Shown here: piece after piece, positions 32,907-42,288 of the stretch | Position numbering within the stretch: the stretch's first letter is position 1 | Layout: each line of letters begins with the position of its first letter | Source: Nostoc sp. MG11 | GTDB taxonomy: Bacteria; Cyanobacteriota; Cyanobacteriia; Cyanobacteriales; Nostocaceae | Direction: 5' to 3' | Length of the DNA stretch: 64,000 nucleotides | Assembly (NCBI RefSeq): GCF_014904695.1 | Contig: NZ_JACXXN010000024.1 | Coordinates: forward strand, 1 to 64,000 | Translations under genes and position numbers: made by a program | The notes under the pieces: generated by a model | What the model was told of the DNA's origin: nothing | The model's database searches: none | What the model saw: only the letters and a program-made list of their open reading frames with translations

Positions 32907-34202
32907 TCATAAAAACGATTTTTTCATAAATTCGTTCACATGATTGACAACAGTATTGTTATTCAGTGTGTCACTTACAAACTGTGAGTTGTTGAGAATC
33001 AAAAAGTCTTCGTGTTCAGTGGCTATTTTGGGAACCAATTTTGAGTAGTTTAAAACCTGCAACGGTTGGATTTTTGTAGCGCGATTAATGTGTGCTACTA
33101 CGATGTCATCTGTATTGATATCTGGGAATATCAAACGTAGTCCTTGGAAAAACATCTTCAGTAACTCATCATCCGATTTTTGAAAAAGAGGGTCTTTGAA
33201 ATGTATGTATTTAGGAAAATAGGTGATGTGTAGTCCTGCTGTTTCCTTTAACGCAACTAAGTTACTCATACCAATTACTCCTGTAAAAGGAATACGTTGG
33301 TCTGCAAGATTCACTACGTAATAAGGAACTAATGGTTTACGGGTAATAAGTGCCATGCAAATGACACCTAAATATTCCACTTGGTCGCTTGTACCTGCAA
33401 CATTTACCAAATCTGGAGCTGTAATATGTTGCAGAAGATTGACTGGGCCAGTAAAAATTGCTTTGTCAAAATGCTCTTTTACACCATTGTGTTCAATCCA
33501 CATCCCACCCCCTGGACAAGGTGCAATGTATTCAACTGTCGCACCTGTGCAGATATTACCGCCAGCAGCACTAATTAATTTTTCTAACTGGTCAAAAACA
33601 GTCTTGTAACCGCCCTCAACATAACCAAGTTGTTCTTTATGCAAAGATGAATCACGGGCTGAAAACAAACGTTTAATATAAGCCCAAATAAAAACAGCTG
33701 AGACACGCTTATAGTTTTCCCCAACTTTGGCTAACAGTAAAGGTTTCCAAAGCTTTTCGTATGTATTCCTGCCTGAAAGTTTCAAAAGCCAATCTTCAAC
33801 AGGAATTTTCTCAAGTTTAAGCCAGTTTTTGATTCGTGAACCATACAATAGAGTGATTGCCAAGCGCATCTTTCCGATAAAAGTCAGCGGCGGAAAGCGC
33901 AGAAATTCTATGGTGTTACTGATCGAATACAACTTCTGATCTATATAGCATCCTGTGAGAGTTGGACGCCAACGTAGCTTATCCCCAAGTCCGATCTCTT
34001 TAATAAAATTGATTAAGTCTCTATCTGACGGTAAGATGACATGATAAAAACGATCCCAGACAAAGGGGCCGTAATCATAATGAGTGGTAAGTCCACCGAG
34101 TTGCTTGTTGCTCTCAAAGACAGTTATTTTATGACCTTGTTGTGAAAGACGGTAGGCTAAAGCTAACCCCATCATTCCGCCGCCGATAATGCCAATATTC
34201 AT
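32907..34202 (-). CDS. FAD-dependent amine-oxidase-like protein
   Basis: The 431-residue protein begins with an FAD Rossmann motif (IGIIGGGMMGLALAYRLSQQG, E of FESNKQLGG) and the GG doublet GGLTTHYDYGPFVWDRF. A central part has KLWKPLLLAKVG and YVEGGYKTVFDQLEKLISAA, and the end is DFLILNNSQFV. It belongs to the amine oxidase / protoporphyrinogen-oxidase-like group, which includes UDP-galactopyranose-mutase-like and desaturase-like members. In cyanobacteria, similar proteins often occur near polysaccharide genes. The substrate is unknown. The terminal Cys/Gly FAD-contact motif is not obvious, and the gene stands alone. Confidence 0.82.
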   Translation of the reverse strand: MNIGIIGGGMMGLALAYRLSQQGHKITVFESNKQLGGLTTHYDYGPFVWDRFYHVILPSDRDLINFIKEIGLGDKLRWRPTLTGCYIDQKLYSISNTIEFLRFPPLTFIGKMRLAITLLYGSRIKNWLKLEKIPVEDWLLKLSGRNTYEKLWKPLLLAKVGENYKRVSAVFIWAYIKRLFSARDSSLHKEQLGYVEGGYKTVFDQLEKLISAAGGNICTGATVEYIAPCPGGGMWIEHNGVKEHFDKAIFTGPVNLLQHITAPDLVNVAGTSDQVEYLGVICMALITRKPLVPYYVVNLADQRIPFTGVIGMSNLVALKETAGLHITYFPKYIHFKDPLFQKSDDELLKMFFQGLRLIFPDINTDDIVVAHINRATKIQPLQVLNYSKLVPKIATEHEDFLILNNSQFVSDTLNNNTVVNHVNEFMKKSFL

Positions 34203-35113
34203 ATATTTGATAGTAGACTTAAAAAAGTTTCAACAGGCTCACAGACTTATCTGCAAACTATGCTAGTAGCAGGGCTGATTAATTAATAATTTATACTCGT
34301 TTGAGTTTATATACGCTATCTTTTTAGATACGGAAATACCACGAAAAACAAGTATAATCTAATACTGGCATATTAAGTAAATGGCTTAATTTGATAGTCA
34401 ACTGCTTTCTTTATTGATTTGTTCTCATTACATGTAACTTTTTGACTAGAGAATATATGTTTAAAATTTATTGTTACATGTAATTATCTACTAGATTACC
34501 ATGAGAAAACAATGTTTCAAATTGACTGTTATACTTCATCAAAAATTTATCTGCTGATAATATCCTTAAACCAAATCTTCATAAAATAGATATTTTATTA
34601 TATATAAATTTTTATATGTGAAAATTTGTACGTTTATTGGTAGTTAATATTATAAATAATTGAACTTTTAATCAAAGCTTTGTTGATATTAGCTTCAATA
34701 AAGCATTTTTGGGTATTGTACAGTAGCTTAGTGGTGGTGAGAATTGATCAAACAAACTACTCTGTGCTAGGGCAAGCTTTAGATAGCCTAAAAACTTCTC
34801 AAATGAAAGTACTAGTATGGTTAGTAACGGTCACAAAAGCAGTATCAACGGCTATAAAAACTATACAAAGAGAAAGGCGATCGCCTTGCTTTGTCAGTAC
34901 ATGAGTGATTTTTGGTAGATACAGTATCTTGTGCTACTTAATTGCGCCCATGATCACTGTGTACCCATTACTATTAGAAATGTGGTGGCTACTATTTAAT
35001 CACTGCAATTTATGCCCCAAGAAATTCAACTTCCTATGTTAAACCTTTTAGTTATGTGTAATTTAATCCCAGGATTTTAGGTTCGAGATAAAATTAGGTT
35101 GTAGTAGGCAGTA
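34203..35113. other. Long AT-rich intergenic region, no gene supported
   Basis: This 911-bp gap is AT-rich and has no frame with protein-like composition. A 74-codon frame at 34680-34904 lacks a ribosome-binding site and similarity. Direct repeats of TTACATGTAA type occur near 34429 and 34475, a possible operator or recombination remnant. I see no RNA gene I can name. Confidence 0.5.
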
Positions 35114-35368
35114 TTATTTAGTTGGTCTTGGTGGTTTTCCTGTAGCTTCAGTTTGTTTATACTCATTCTTCTGCAAGAGTCTGTTAGTGCTGATGAGTAC
35201 AACAATCAACAGCACAAGCTGGATTTGCCAAGGTGCTAAAACTAAACTCAAAATCAAGCTGATAACTGCAAACACATCTGCAAGGTAAGCGATTTCATCA
35301 TTACACTTTTTAAATAAATAGCCCGTTACTAAAGCAGTACACAGTGGAATCAAAAAAAACAAAGGCAT
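35114..35368 (-). CDS. Small two-helix membrane protein
   Basis: The 84-residue product has three short hydrophobic stretches (FFLIPLCTALVTGYLF, VFAVISLILSLVLAPW, IQLVLLIVVLISTNRLL) and a hydrophilic proline/lysine tail (KQTEATGKPPRPTK). A ribosome-binding site AGGTTATTATAA-like sequence precedes ATG 35368. It has no recognised family motif. Composition and length are gene-like and the frame is bounded by long non-coding flanks. It is probably a small integral membrane protein of unknown function. Confidence 0.6.
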   Translation of the reverse strand: MPLFFLIPLCTALVTGYLFKKCNDEIAYLADVFAVISLILSLVLAPWQIQLVLLIVVLISTNRLLQKNEYKQTEATGKPPRPTK

Positions 35369-35613
35369 TTATAATAACCTCTGAACTAAAGTCCGAAGGG
35401 TTTATCAAACAGATTGATACTGTTTGGAGAATCGTGGTTTATTTTACCTCCAAGAAGGTTTTAGGTACAATACTCCATTTGAAATAACAGTGTAATTATT
35501 CGAGATTACGCAATCATCTGGTAGATTAGCTTAAAACTTTAGGCTTGCGCCAAAAGGATGATCTAGCATATTACCTTTAGGAATAACATTTTCAATTTAT
35601 ATTTAGACACCCG

Positions 35614-37773
35614 ATGCTGAACATTCCTCAATTACTCGCAACTGAACTAAATCTCAAACTCCATCAGGTGCAAAACGCGCTAGAACTTTTGGCGGAGGGT
35701 GCAACAATTCCCTTCATTGCACGTTACCGCAAAGAGCGCACCAATGAAATGAATGAAGTGCAACTGCGTGACTTAGCCGACAGGTATACTTACTTAACAG
35801 AAATAGAAGAACGGAAGTCGGTGATTTTAAATGCGATCGCCGAACAAGGTAAACTCACAGATGAACTCAAAGCGAAAATCACATCCTGTTTACAAAAAAC
35901 TGAACTTGAGGATTTATACTTACCCTATCGACCGAAGCGACGCACCCGCGCCACCATTGCTAGAGAAAAAGGACTCGAACCTCTGGCGGAGTTGATCAAG
36001 TCACTGAATACAAAAAATGCTGTGTCGGCGTCATTGACGGAAGAAGCAGCCAAGTATATTTCGGAAACGCAGGGAGTTAAAACAGCAGATGAAGCACTTA
36101 AAGGTGCTGCTGACATCTTAGCGGAAGAAGTAGCAGAAAAAGCCGATTTACGCGCATATATCCGCGAGTACCTTTTAGATGAAGGTGTATTTGTCTCCCG
36201 GATCAAAAATGATTATCCCGAAGGTACAACCAAATTCGAGATGTACCGTAACTATCAAATTAAGGTAAAAAATATTGCTCCTCACAATATGCTGGCGTTG
36301 TGTCGAGGTGAAACTGAGAAAGTATTAAACTTTGAAATTACCTTTAATGAGGATGTAGTACTTTCGTATCTGGAAACGCAAGAGATAAAAACGAAAGTCC
36401 GTACAGTTCGGGATTTTTATCAAGCGATGCTGAAAGATGCATTCAACCGACTAATGAAGGCTTCCTTGATGGGAGAAGTGATTTCTGAGAAGAAAACCTA
36501 TGCAGATATTGAATCAATCAAGACATTTGAAGCAAATCTGCGAGAGTTGCTGCTATCTGCACCAGCAGGGATGAAACCAACACTAGCGATAGATCCTGGC
36601 TTTAGAACTGGGTGTAAAGTTGCAGTACTCGACCAAACAGGAAAATTCTTGGAATACCAGGCGGTGTTTCCTCACCAAGCGGCTGAACAAAGATTGAAAG
36701 CTGCACAAACCATCAAAAATTTGATTGAGAAGTACAAGATTGAATTAATTGCTATAGGTAATGGTACAGCATCCCGTGAGACAGAGGAATTTGTTACCCA
36801 ACTGCTGCAAACTACAGAACGTAAACCCATTAAGGTGATGGTGAATGAATCTGGCGCATCTATATATTCTGCTAGTAAAGTAGCACTAGAAGAGTTTCCC
36901 GATTTGGATGTTACCGTGCGCGGCGCTATTAGTATCGGTCGCCGATTGCAAGATCCCTTGGCGGAACTGGTGAAAATCGATCCCAAATCGATTGGCGTGG
37001 GACAATACCAGCACGATGTTGATCAGAAGTTATTGAAGAAGAAGTTGGAAGAAACTGTAGAAAGTTGTGTCAACTACGTTGGTGTGGATTTGAACACTGC
37101 TTCTAAGGAACTTTTGACTTCCGTCTCTGGGATTACAGGAACAGTTGCTAATAATATTGTCGCCTATCGTAACCAGCATGGAGCCTTTAAAAATCGCCGA
37201 CAACTTTTGAAGGTTGCGAAGTTGGGGCCAAAAGCCTTTGAACAAGCGGCGGGTTTTTTGCGAATTCGTGGCGGTGATAATCCGTTGGATAATACAGCAG
37301 TGCATCCAGAGAGTTATTCTGTAGTAGAGGCAATCGCATCAGATTTGAGTGTGCCATTAAATCAAGTCACACAAATTGCCGAAAAACTTAAAAAAACTAA
37401 CCTGAAGAAATACGTTACCGATACCGTTGGCGAACCTACATTGCGCGACATTCTTAGCGAACTGGAAAAACCAGGTAGAGATCCTCGTGCAGAATTTAAG
37501 TATGCCACCTTCAAAGAAGGAATTAAGGAAATTACCGATTTGCAGGTGGGAATGGAACTAGAGGGAATCATCACGAATGTCGCCAACTTCGGCGCGTTTG
37601 TTGATATCGGTGTGCATCAAGATGGTTTGGTGCATATCTCTCAACTAGCAGACAGATTCGTAGATGATCCCAAAAAAATTGTCAAAGTTGGACAAGTTGT
37701 CAAAGTACAGGTGTTAGAAATTAACGAGAAACTTAAGCGGATTAGTTTATCGATGAAAGCAGTTAAACAATAA
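35614..37773 (+). CDS. tex: Tex/YhgF RNA-binding transcription accessory protein
   Basis: The 719-residue protein has the complete Tex layout. The N-terminal helical region (PQLLATELNLKLHQVQNALE, TIPFIARYRKERTNEM) is followed by a YqgF/RNase H-like domain starting KPTLAIDPGFRTGCKVAVLD. Helix-hairpin-helix motifs come next (VNYVGVDLNTASKELLTSVS, FKNRRQLLKVAKLGPKAFEQ). A C-terminal S1 domain from about residue 645 reads GMELEGIITNVANFGAFVDIGVHQD and KRISLSMK. Tex binds nucleic acid and is linked to transcription regulation and stress survival in several bacteria. The length equals the family norm and no change of note is seen. Confidence 0.96.
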   Translation: MLNIPQLLATELNLKLHQVQNALELLAEGATIPFIARYRKERTNEMNEVQLRDLADRYTYLTEIEERKSVILNAIAEQGKLTDELKAKITSCLQKTELEDLYLPYRPKRRTRATIAREKGLEPLAELIKSLNTKNAVSASLTEEAAKYISETQGVKTADEALKGAADILAEEVAEKADLRAYIREYLLDEGVFVSRIKNDYPEGTTKFEMYRNYQIKVKNIAPHNMLALCRGETEKVLNFEITFNEDVVLSYLETQEIKTKVRTVRDFYQAMLKDAFNRLMKASLMGEVISEKKTYADIESIKTFEANLRELLLSAPAGMKPTLAIDPGFRTGCKVAVLDQTGKFLEYQAVFPHQAAEQRLKAAQTIKNLIEKYKIELIAIGNGTASRETEEFVTQLLQTTERKPIKVMVNESGASIYSASKVALEEFPDLDVTVRGAISIGRRLQDPLAELVKIDPKSIGVGQYQHDVDQKLLKKKLEETVESCVNYVGVDLNTASKELLTSVSGITGTVANNIVAYRNQHGAFKNRRQLLKVAKLGPKAFEQAAGFLRIRGGDNPLDNTAVHPESYSVVEAIASDLSVPLNQVTQIAEKLKKTNLKKYVTDTVGEPTLRDILSELEKPGRDPRAEFKYATFKEGIKEITDLQVGMELEGIITNVANFGAFVDIGVHQDGLVHISQLADRFVDDPKKIVKVGQVVKVQVLEINEKLKRISLSMKAVKQ

Positions 37774-37784
37774 GTTTATAAAGT

Positions 37785-37823
37785 TTGTAGTTAGTGCTTT
37801 AGCGAAGACAGCGCTAACTACAA
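37785..37823. repeat. Hairpin repeat after tex
   Basis: TTGTAGTTAGTGCT and AGCGCTAACTACAA pair across an 11-base loop, 12 bp after the tex stop. It lacks a U tract, so it is more likely an interspersed palindrome than a classical terminator, though it may slow 3' decay. Confidence 0.6.
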
Positions 37824-37873
37824 GCCGTAAAATATCTTTAGGCTAATGATATTGACTTACCTAGAAACAGTTA

Positions 37874-38215
37874 ATGGCAGTTTATCAAGTCCGACTCATC
37901 AATTCTGCACTTGGATTGGATCGCACCATTCAAATACCAGACGATCAATATATTCTTGACATAGCGGAAGAAGCTGGTATCCGTCTACCATCTGGGTGTA
38001 AGCAAGGTGAATGCTCTGCTTGTGTTGCTAAACTCATTAATGGTGAAGTTGATCAAAGTGAGCAAAAATTTCTGCGCTCAAATGAAATACAGGCTGGTTA
38101 TGTTGTTAGTTGTGTAACCTACCCCTTATCTGATTGCACTTTAGAAACTCATCAAGAACAAGTGCTGTATAAATCAGCCCTTTATTATAAACCTGAAGCT
38201 GGAAAATCTGAGTAA
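37874..38215 (+). CDS. Plant-type [2Fe-2S] ferredoxin
   Basis: The 113-residue protein has the ferredoxin cluster motif with Cys 42, 47, 50 (GCKQGECSAC) and Cys 80 (YVVSCVTYP), that is C-x4-C-x2-C-x29-C. The flanking text (YQVRLINSALGLDRTIQIPD, YILDIAEEAGIRLPSGC) matches photosynthetic ferredoxins. It is longer at the C-terminus (to ALYYKPEAGKSE) than PetF and diverges there. Probably it is a minor or specialised ferredoxin carrying electrons in the cytoplasm. It is preceded by a 100-bp gap with the hairpin above and has its own leader. Its redox partner cannot be read. Confidence 0.92.
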   Translation: MAVYQVRLINSALGLDRTIQIPDDQYILDIAEEAGIRLPSGCKQGECSACVAKLINGEVDQSEQKFLRSNEIQAGYVVSCVTYPLSDCTLETHQEQVLYKSALYYKPEAGKSE

Positions 38216-38547
38216 GTTACGCACTATTTTATTAAATTAATCTTAAAATTTGCTTGGTGCGTTCAACAAATGTAATGCACTCTTGTGCCATTATCAACAA
38301 GCATAGGGTGGTAATTACTACCGACGGTAGAATCAACCTTTAAGTTAAAAGTAGATAATACCCACCTCACAAAAATCGCAATCATGACATTAGTACAAGA
38401 TCTGAGTTTAAAGACTGCGTTCTATTAATAATCGGCCAAATGGTAGAAGCAAATTCTACCTTCCAAGAGAGGTTAAAACCTAGCACATAGCTGAAGATGA
38501 TATAAGCACCTTACAAAGTAAATCTCTTTAGTTATTAGGTAAAAAGG
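38216..38547. other. Intergenic region, no gene seen
   Basis: The 332-bp gap has no frame longer than about 30 codons with gene-like content. It presumably holds the promoter of the next membrane-protein gene. Confidence 0.5.
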
Positions 38548-38946
38548 ATGTTGACACCATTTTTAACCGCGCTAGCTACAGCCTTGAGCCTGTTGATTGT
38601 TGATTTAGTTGTTCCGGGCGTTAACATTGCTAACTTTCCAGCAGCTATGATTGCTGCTTTAGTGGTTGGTTTGATTAACGGTTCCGTTAAGCCGGTTCTT
38701 TCTGCGTTGTCTCTACCACTGAATTTTCTATCGTTTGGAGCATTTTCGCTCGTCATCAACGGTTTATGTTTTTGGTTAGCAGCAGTGTTAGTTCCTGGGT
38801 TCTCAGTTCATGGAATTATCGGTTTTCTTCTCGGGCCAGTAATCCTAACTTTTGCTAACACATTCATTAACAACTACTTTGTTGAAAAAAATCTGTTAAG
38901 CAGCGGTAGTGATGTAAAAACCCAAGGTGAATTACCCTCAAGATAA
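38548..38946 (+). CDS. Phage-holin-like four-helix membrane protein (DUF360 type)
   Basis: The 132-residue product has four hydrophobic helices: LTPFLTALATALSLLIVDLV, AAMIAALVVGLINGSVKPVL, LPLNFLSFGAFSLVINGLCF and FLLGPVILTFANTFINNYFV. The pattern VVGLINGSVKPVLSALSLPL is diagnostic of the '4 TMS phage holin superfamily IV' membrane proteins. Despite the name these are chromosomal proteins of unknown function. It is transcribed just ahead of the Pmp3-like gene, 170 bp apart. The two are plausibly part of a stress-related membrane set. No lysis function is implied. Confidence 0.85.
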   Translation: MLTPFLTALATALSLLIVDLVVPGVNIANFPAAMIAALVVGLINGSVKPVLSALSLPLNFLSFGAFSLVINGLCFWLAAVLVPGFSVHGIIGFLLGPVILTFANTFINNYFVEKNLLSSGSDVKTQGELPSR

Positions 38947-39004
38947 ATATCAATGGGAGTAGAAACACTAAATATTTCTATATCGTTATGTCTCTACTCC
39001 AAAT

Positions 39005-39042
39005 AAAATCTCCGAATCAAGGTAAAATCTCCGAATCAAGGT
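39005..39042. repeat. 19-bp direct repeat pair
   Basis: AAAATCTCCGAATCAAGGT occurs twice in tandem in the gap before the Pmp3-like gene. It could be an operator or a replication slippage product. Confidence 0.7.
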
Positions 39043-39117
39043 AATTCATTAGATGGATTTTCTAATTCGGTATCTTCTAGAGAATGTAATTAAACAAAAT
39101 CACAAAGTTGTAACATC

Positions 39118-39309
39118 ATGAAATTAGTTCGCTTTCTTCTAGGTTTGGTAGTGCCTCCTTTAGGCGTTTTTCTCACAGTTGGAGTTGGCCCAACGTTAAT
39201 TATTAACGTTTTACTCACCCTTTTGGGTTGGCTTCCTGGTAGTATTCATGCAGTTTGGGTGATTGCCAAGCATGAAGAACAACTTGATAGACAGCCTGGG
39301 ACTTACTAA
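39118..39309 (+). CDS. YqaE/Pmp3-family small membrane protein
   Basis: The 63-residue product has two hydrophobic helices separated by a short loop (FLLGLVVPPLGVFLTVGVGP and LIINVLLTLLGWLPGSIHAV), then AVWVIAKHEEQ. This is the Pmp3/YqaE signature (L-x-x-x-x-P-P-L-G-V and L-G-x-x-P-G-x-I-H-A). Members are small stress-inducible plasma-membrane proteins affecting membrane potential in plants and yeast. The mechanism in bacteria is unclear. A bidirectional terminator hairpin is at 39423-39459. Confidence 0.9.
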   Translation: MKLVRFLLGLVVPPLGVFLTVGVGPTLIINVLLTLLGWLPGSIHAVWVIAKHEEQLDRQPGTY

Positions 39310-39422
39310 TAACCAACGTAATTTGGGTAATGGGTACTTTTGCTAAAACCATTACCCATTTATGATTTTTAGGTTTACAGTATAAGCCTTTAAATTTAGT
39401 TCAAAATCTCTTCTCATTCTCA

Positions 39423-39459
39423 AAAAAAATAGGATGAGGGTTGCCCATCCTATTTTTTT
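39423..39459. terminator. Bidirectional rho-independent terminator
   Basis: AAAAAAATAGGATG pairs with CATCCTATTTTTTT around a short GGGTTGCCC stem-loop, with A and T tracts on both sides. It lies between the converging Pmp3-like gene and the coiled-coil gene, so it can serve both. Confidence 0.85.
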
Positions 39460-39544
39460 ATGCTATCTGATAAGTTAACTTTGTGAACCTTGTGTGCATT
39501 CGTCTTGACAAATACCATGTCGGGTTACTTTTTTTAGATGCAGT

Positions 39545-40345
39545 CTACTTGCGAACAATATCGTGCTCTTTATCAGCAGGTTCTTTTTCTTTGAACAAGT
39601 CAGCAGCAGTGAGGAGTAACTCTCTCAACGTTTGTTTGATCTGGCGTTCTTTTTTTGCTATAGATGTACCAGCTTCACCAAGTTTATCTTCTAGCTGCGA
39701 TCGCTTTTGTTCTACCTGTGCAGCCATAGTTTCAGCCTGCGGACGAGCTTGATCATACCAGTGTTTAGCCTCGTCTAGATAATCTTGAACCTCCAAAGAA
39801 CGTCCACCATAACGTGCAGCTAAGTTAGCTCGGACAATCGCTAGTTGCGCTTGCAGTTGAGCGTAGCGTTTCCTTAACAAGCTTACTTCTTCACTATTTT
39901 TGATGGAATTGACAGCAGAATCAATTGCAGTTTTTGTCCCATCAGTTCTTTCCTTACCCGTTTCTTCAATCTCTGCCAAAATTACATCAACCTCTTGCTG
40001 GAGTTGTTCCTCTTCGCCATCTAATTGAGCTTGTAATCTCTTCAAATCTGTCTGCGTTTTAACAATAGCTTCGTGTCTTTTACTATTAATCCCTTCTAAC
40101 GCACCTTCAATAGAAGCTGTCACTTCTTCTTTGAGTTCAGTACCTTTTCCTTGAAAGTTCTCAATTACAGTAGATACAGCATCTTTAACAAGTCCACGAA
40201 GTTCACTTGAACCTTCTTTAAACTCAGAAGCTACCTGAGAAACTGCGGCTTTGACAATTTCTCGAACTCTCTCAGTTCTTAACTGTCCGGTTTCTTTGGC
40301 TTGTTGTAGGTCTGCTTGAATTTGTTGTTTGATATTGTTAGCCAT
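39545..40345 (-). CDS. Long amphipathic-helix/coiled-coil protein
   Basis: ATG 40345 (MANNIKQQI) is used. The 266-residue product is almost wholly helical, with repeating 11- and 7-residue amphipathic patterns (VKAAVSQVASEFKEGSSELR, VKDAVSTVIENFQGKGTELK, VTASIEGALEGINSKRHEAI) and then a coiled coil (RKRYAQLQAQLAIVRANLA). The first part resembles LEA/apolipoprotein-like helices, and the end carries KERQIKQTLRELLLTAADLF. There is no signal peptide or catalytic motif. LEA-like proteins protect membranes or proteins during desiccation, which would fit a terrestrial cyanobacterium, but that is inference. It converges on the Pmp3-like gene. Confidence 0.75.
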   Translation of the reverse strand: MANNIKQQIQADLQQAKETGQLRTERVREIVKAAVSQVASEFKEGSSELRGLVKDAVSTVIENFQGKGTELKEEVTASIEGALEGINSKRHEAIVKTQTDLKRLQAQLDGEEEQLQQEVDVILAEIEETGKERTDGTKTAIDSAVNSIKNSEEVSLLRKRYAQLQAQLAIVRANLAARYGGRSLEVQDYLDEAKHWYDQARPQAETMAAQVEQKRSQLEDKLGEAGTSIAKKERQIKQTLRELLLTAADLFKEKEPADKEHDIVRK

Positions 40346-40564
40346 CTTCAACTCTTTGGATTTAACTAATTGGGATAAAAATTTCTAGACATGATGCTAT
40401 ATACATATTATGGCGTAGGCTCTTTTGACCAGGTACTTCCTTTAGATAGAAAACTATAAACAACAAGATTCCTGACTCCTCTAAGAAATCGGGAATCTCA
40501 GGTGATACCATGTTGCTTATTTGTGAGATGATTAATATTTACTACTAGTAAGCGAGAGTAAGAT

Positions 40565-40789
40565 ATGTGGCTAGTAAATATTACTTGCTCCGGCGATGCC
40601 TGGAAGCGTTATGCCATTGACTTTAAGACAATGGCAGAGAAATATCAAGGCGAATTGATTAGTTCTAAAAAAATGCCCGATGGTACAAGGATTATGGCAT
40701 ATAAAATTGAGGATGTTAGTGATGCGGAAGCGTTTCAGGAAGATTGTGCAAAATTTGATGGATTTACAGCCGACTTTGAATCTTTGTAG
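40565..40789 (+). CDS. Small conserved hypothetical protein
   Basis: The 74-residue product reads MWLVNITCSGDAWKRYAIDF, KMPDGTRIMAYKIEDVSDAE and then AFQEDCAKFDGFTADFESL. It is acidic, soluble and compact, with alternating strand-helix character resembling a small ferredoxin-like fold. No family is recognised. An AGCGAGAGTAAGAT leader precedes ATG 40565. It lies 55 bp before the cytochrome c6 gene on the same strand, so it may be co-transcribed. Confidence 0.6.
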   Translation: MWLVNITCSGDAWKRYAIDFKTMAEKYQGELISSKKMPDGTRIMAYKIEDVSDAEAFQEDCAKFDGFTADFESL

Positions 40790-40846
40790 TATTATTTATC
40801 ACCTTTAACTTATATAAAAAACTAGTACAAAATTGGGAGAGGCTTG

Positions 40847-41182
40847 GTGAATAAATTACTAAAATTAGTATTAGTAACATTTTGGTTATTGACAAGTACT
40901 TTCGCTTTACCTGCTAGTGCAGCAGATATAGCTAACGGCGCACAAATTTTTAGCATTCATTGTGCTGGTTGTCATATTAATGGCGGTAATATTATCAGGC
41001 GCGGTAAGAATCTCAAAAAGCAAGCGCTGAAGAAATATGATATGGATTCAATAGAAGCAGTTACATTCATTGTGACTAATGGTAAAAATAATATGTCAGC
41101 CTATAAAGACCGCCTCTCTGAACAGGAAATTCAAGATGTTGCGGCTTACGTTCTAGAACAAGCTGAAAAAAACTGGCGTTAA
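40847..41182 (+). CDS. petJ: Cytochrome c6-like exported cytochrome
   Basis: GTG 40847 is taken as start, with GGGAGAGG just upstream. The product begins with a lumenal signal peptide (LLKLVLVTFWLLTSTFALPA, cleaved after ASA). The mature protein contains haem motif CAGCH and an axial methionine in NNMSAYKDRL, and ends AYVLEQAEKNWR. Cytochrome c6 carries electrons from cytochrome b6f to photosystem I or cytochrome oxidase. Compared with typical c6, the loop after the haem is NGGNIIRRGKNLKKQALKKY, more basic than usual. It may therefore be a c6 variant or paralogue with different redox partners. Confidence 0.9.
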   Translation: MNKLLKLVLVTFWLLTSTFALPASAADIANGAQIFSIHCAGCHINGGNIIRRGKNLKKQALKKYDMDSIEAVTFIVTNGKNNMSAYKDRLSEQEIQDVAAYVLEQAEKNWR

Positions 41183-41200
41183 ACAATTAATAATTAAAAT

Positions 41201-42220
41201 ATGAACTTACCAATAGCAAGCCGTCTTCAATTTACCCCCGATTTAAACATTTGCCGGATTTTAAATGGAATGTGGCAAGTGTCTGGTGGACATGGACGTA
41301 TTGACCAAAAAGCCGCCATTCAAGCTATGTTTAAATATCTGGATGCAGGCTTTACAACTTGGGATTTAGCAGACCATTATGGGCCAGCCGAAGACTTGAT
41401 TGGTGAATTCCGGCGTCAACTAATTGCTACACGTGGAAAAGAGGCTTTATCTAACTTACAAGCTTTCACTAAGTGGGTTCCTCGTCCTGGAAAAATGACG
41501 AAAAAACTGGTTGAGGAAAATATTGATATTTCCTTAAGAAGGATGGATGTAGAATCCCTAGATTTGATGCAATTCCACTGGTGGGAATATCAGGATAAAA
41601 ACTACCTGGATGCGCTCAAATATATGGCAGAACTGCAAACTGAAGGCAAAATTAAGCATTTAGCTTTGACTAACTTTGATACTGAACGCCTCAAAATTAT
41701 TACAGAAGCAGGTATCAAAATTGTTTCTAACCAAGTGCAATTTTCATTAGTTGACCGCCGTCCTGAAGTGAATATGATTCAGTTTTGTAAACAGCAGGAT
41801 ATAAAACTTTTTACTTACGGCACAGTTTGCGGTGGTTTGCTATCAGAAAAGTATTTGGAAAAACCTGAACCGCGTGGTTCTGAATTAGCTACCGTTAGCT
41901 TGCGAAAATATAAGAATATGGTCGATGCTTGGGGTGGTTGGCAATTATTTCAAGAGTTGGTTGCTATTCTCAAAGAAATTGCTGATAAGCATAAAGTTAG
42001 CATTTCTAATGTGGCAGTGCGTTACATCTTAGATCAGCCAAGTGTTGGAGGTGTGATAGTTGGTGCAAGACTTGGTATCTCTGAACATATCGAAGATAAC
42101 GCCAAAGTATTTAGTTTTAGTCTAGATGATGACGATCGCGATCGCATCAATGCAGTATCTCGCCAATCACGAGATTTGTACCAGCTTATCGGCGATTGTG
42201 GCGACGAGTATCGGCGATGA
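41201..42220 (+). CDS. Aldo/keto reductase
   Basis: The 339-residue protein has the AKR TIM-barrel elements: DAGFTTWDLADHYG with catalytic Asp and Tyr (D-x-A-D-H-Y), ISLRRMDVESLDLMQFHWWE, IKHLALTNF, IVSNQVQFSLVDRRPE and the NADPH-binding end SVGGVIVGARLGISEHIEDN. The catalytic Lys (TKWVPRPGK region) is plausible. AKR enzymes reduce aldehydes and ketones using NADPH; the substrate here is unknown. It is 18 bp after the cytochrome c6 gene, so the two probably share a transcript. Length is normal. Confidence 0.9.
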   Translation: MNLPIASRLQFTPDLNICRILNGMWQVSGGHGRIDQKAAIQAMFKYLDAGFTTWDLADHYGPAEDLIGEFRRQLIATRGKEALSNLQAFTKWVPRPGKMTKKLVEENIDISLRRMDVESLDLMQFHWWEYQDKNYLDALKYMAELQTEGKIKHLALTNFDTERLKIITEAGIKIVSNQVQFSLVDRRPEVNMIQFCKQQDIKLFTYGTVCGGLLSEKYLEKPEPRGSELATVSLRKYKNMVDAWGGWQLFQELVAILKEIADKHKVSISNVAVRYILDQPSVGGVIVGARLGISEHIEDNAKVFSFSLDDDDRDRINAVSRQSRDLYQLIGDCGDEYRR

Positions 42221-42288
42221 CAATTAAGGCTTGAGGAATAGGATGATAATTAAGGTGAAGGTTATTGTGCAAACCATTGCTGCAAGCC

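Noticed and set aside
38548-38946. Prophage (holin-like protein)
   Set aside because: This holin-superfamily IV protein is a common chromosomal membrane protein, and no phage structural or integrase gene lies nearby.
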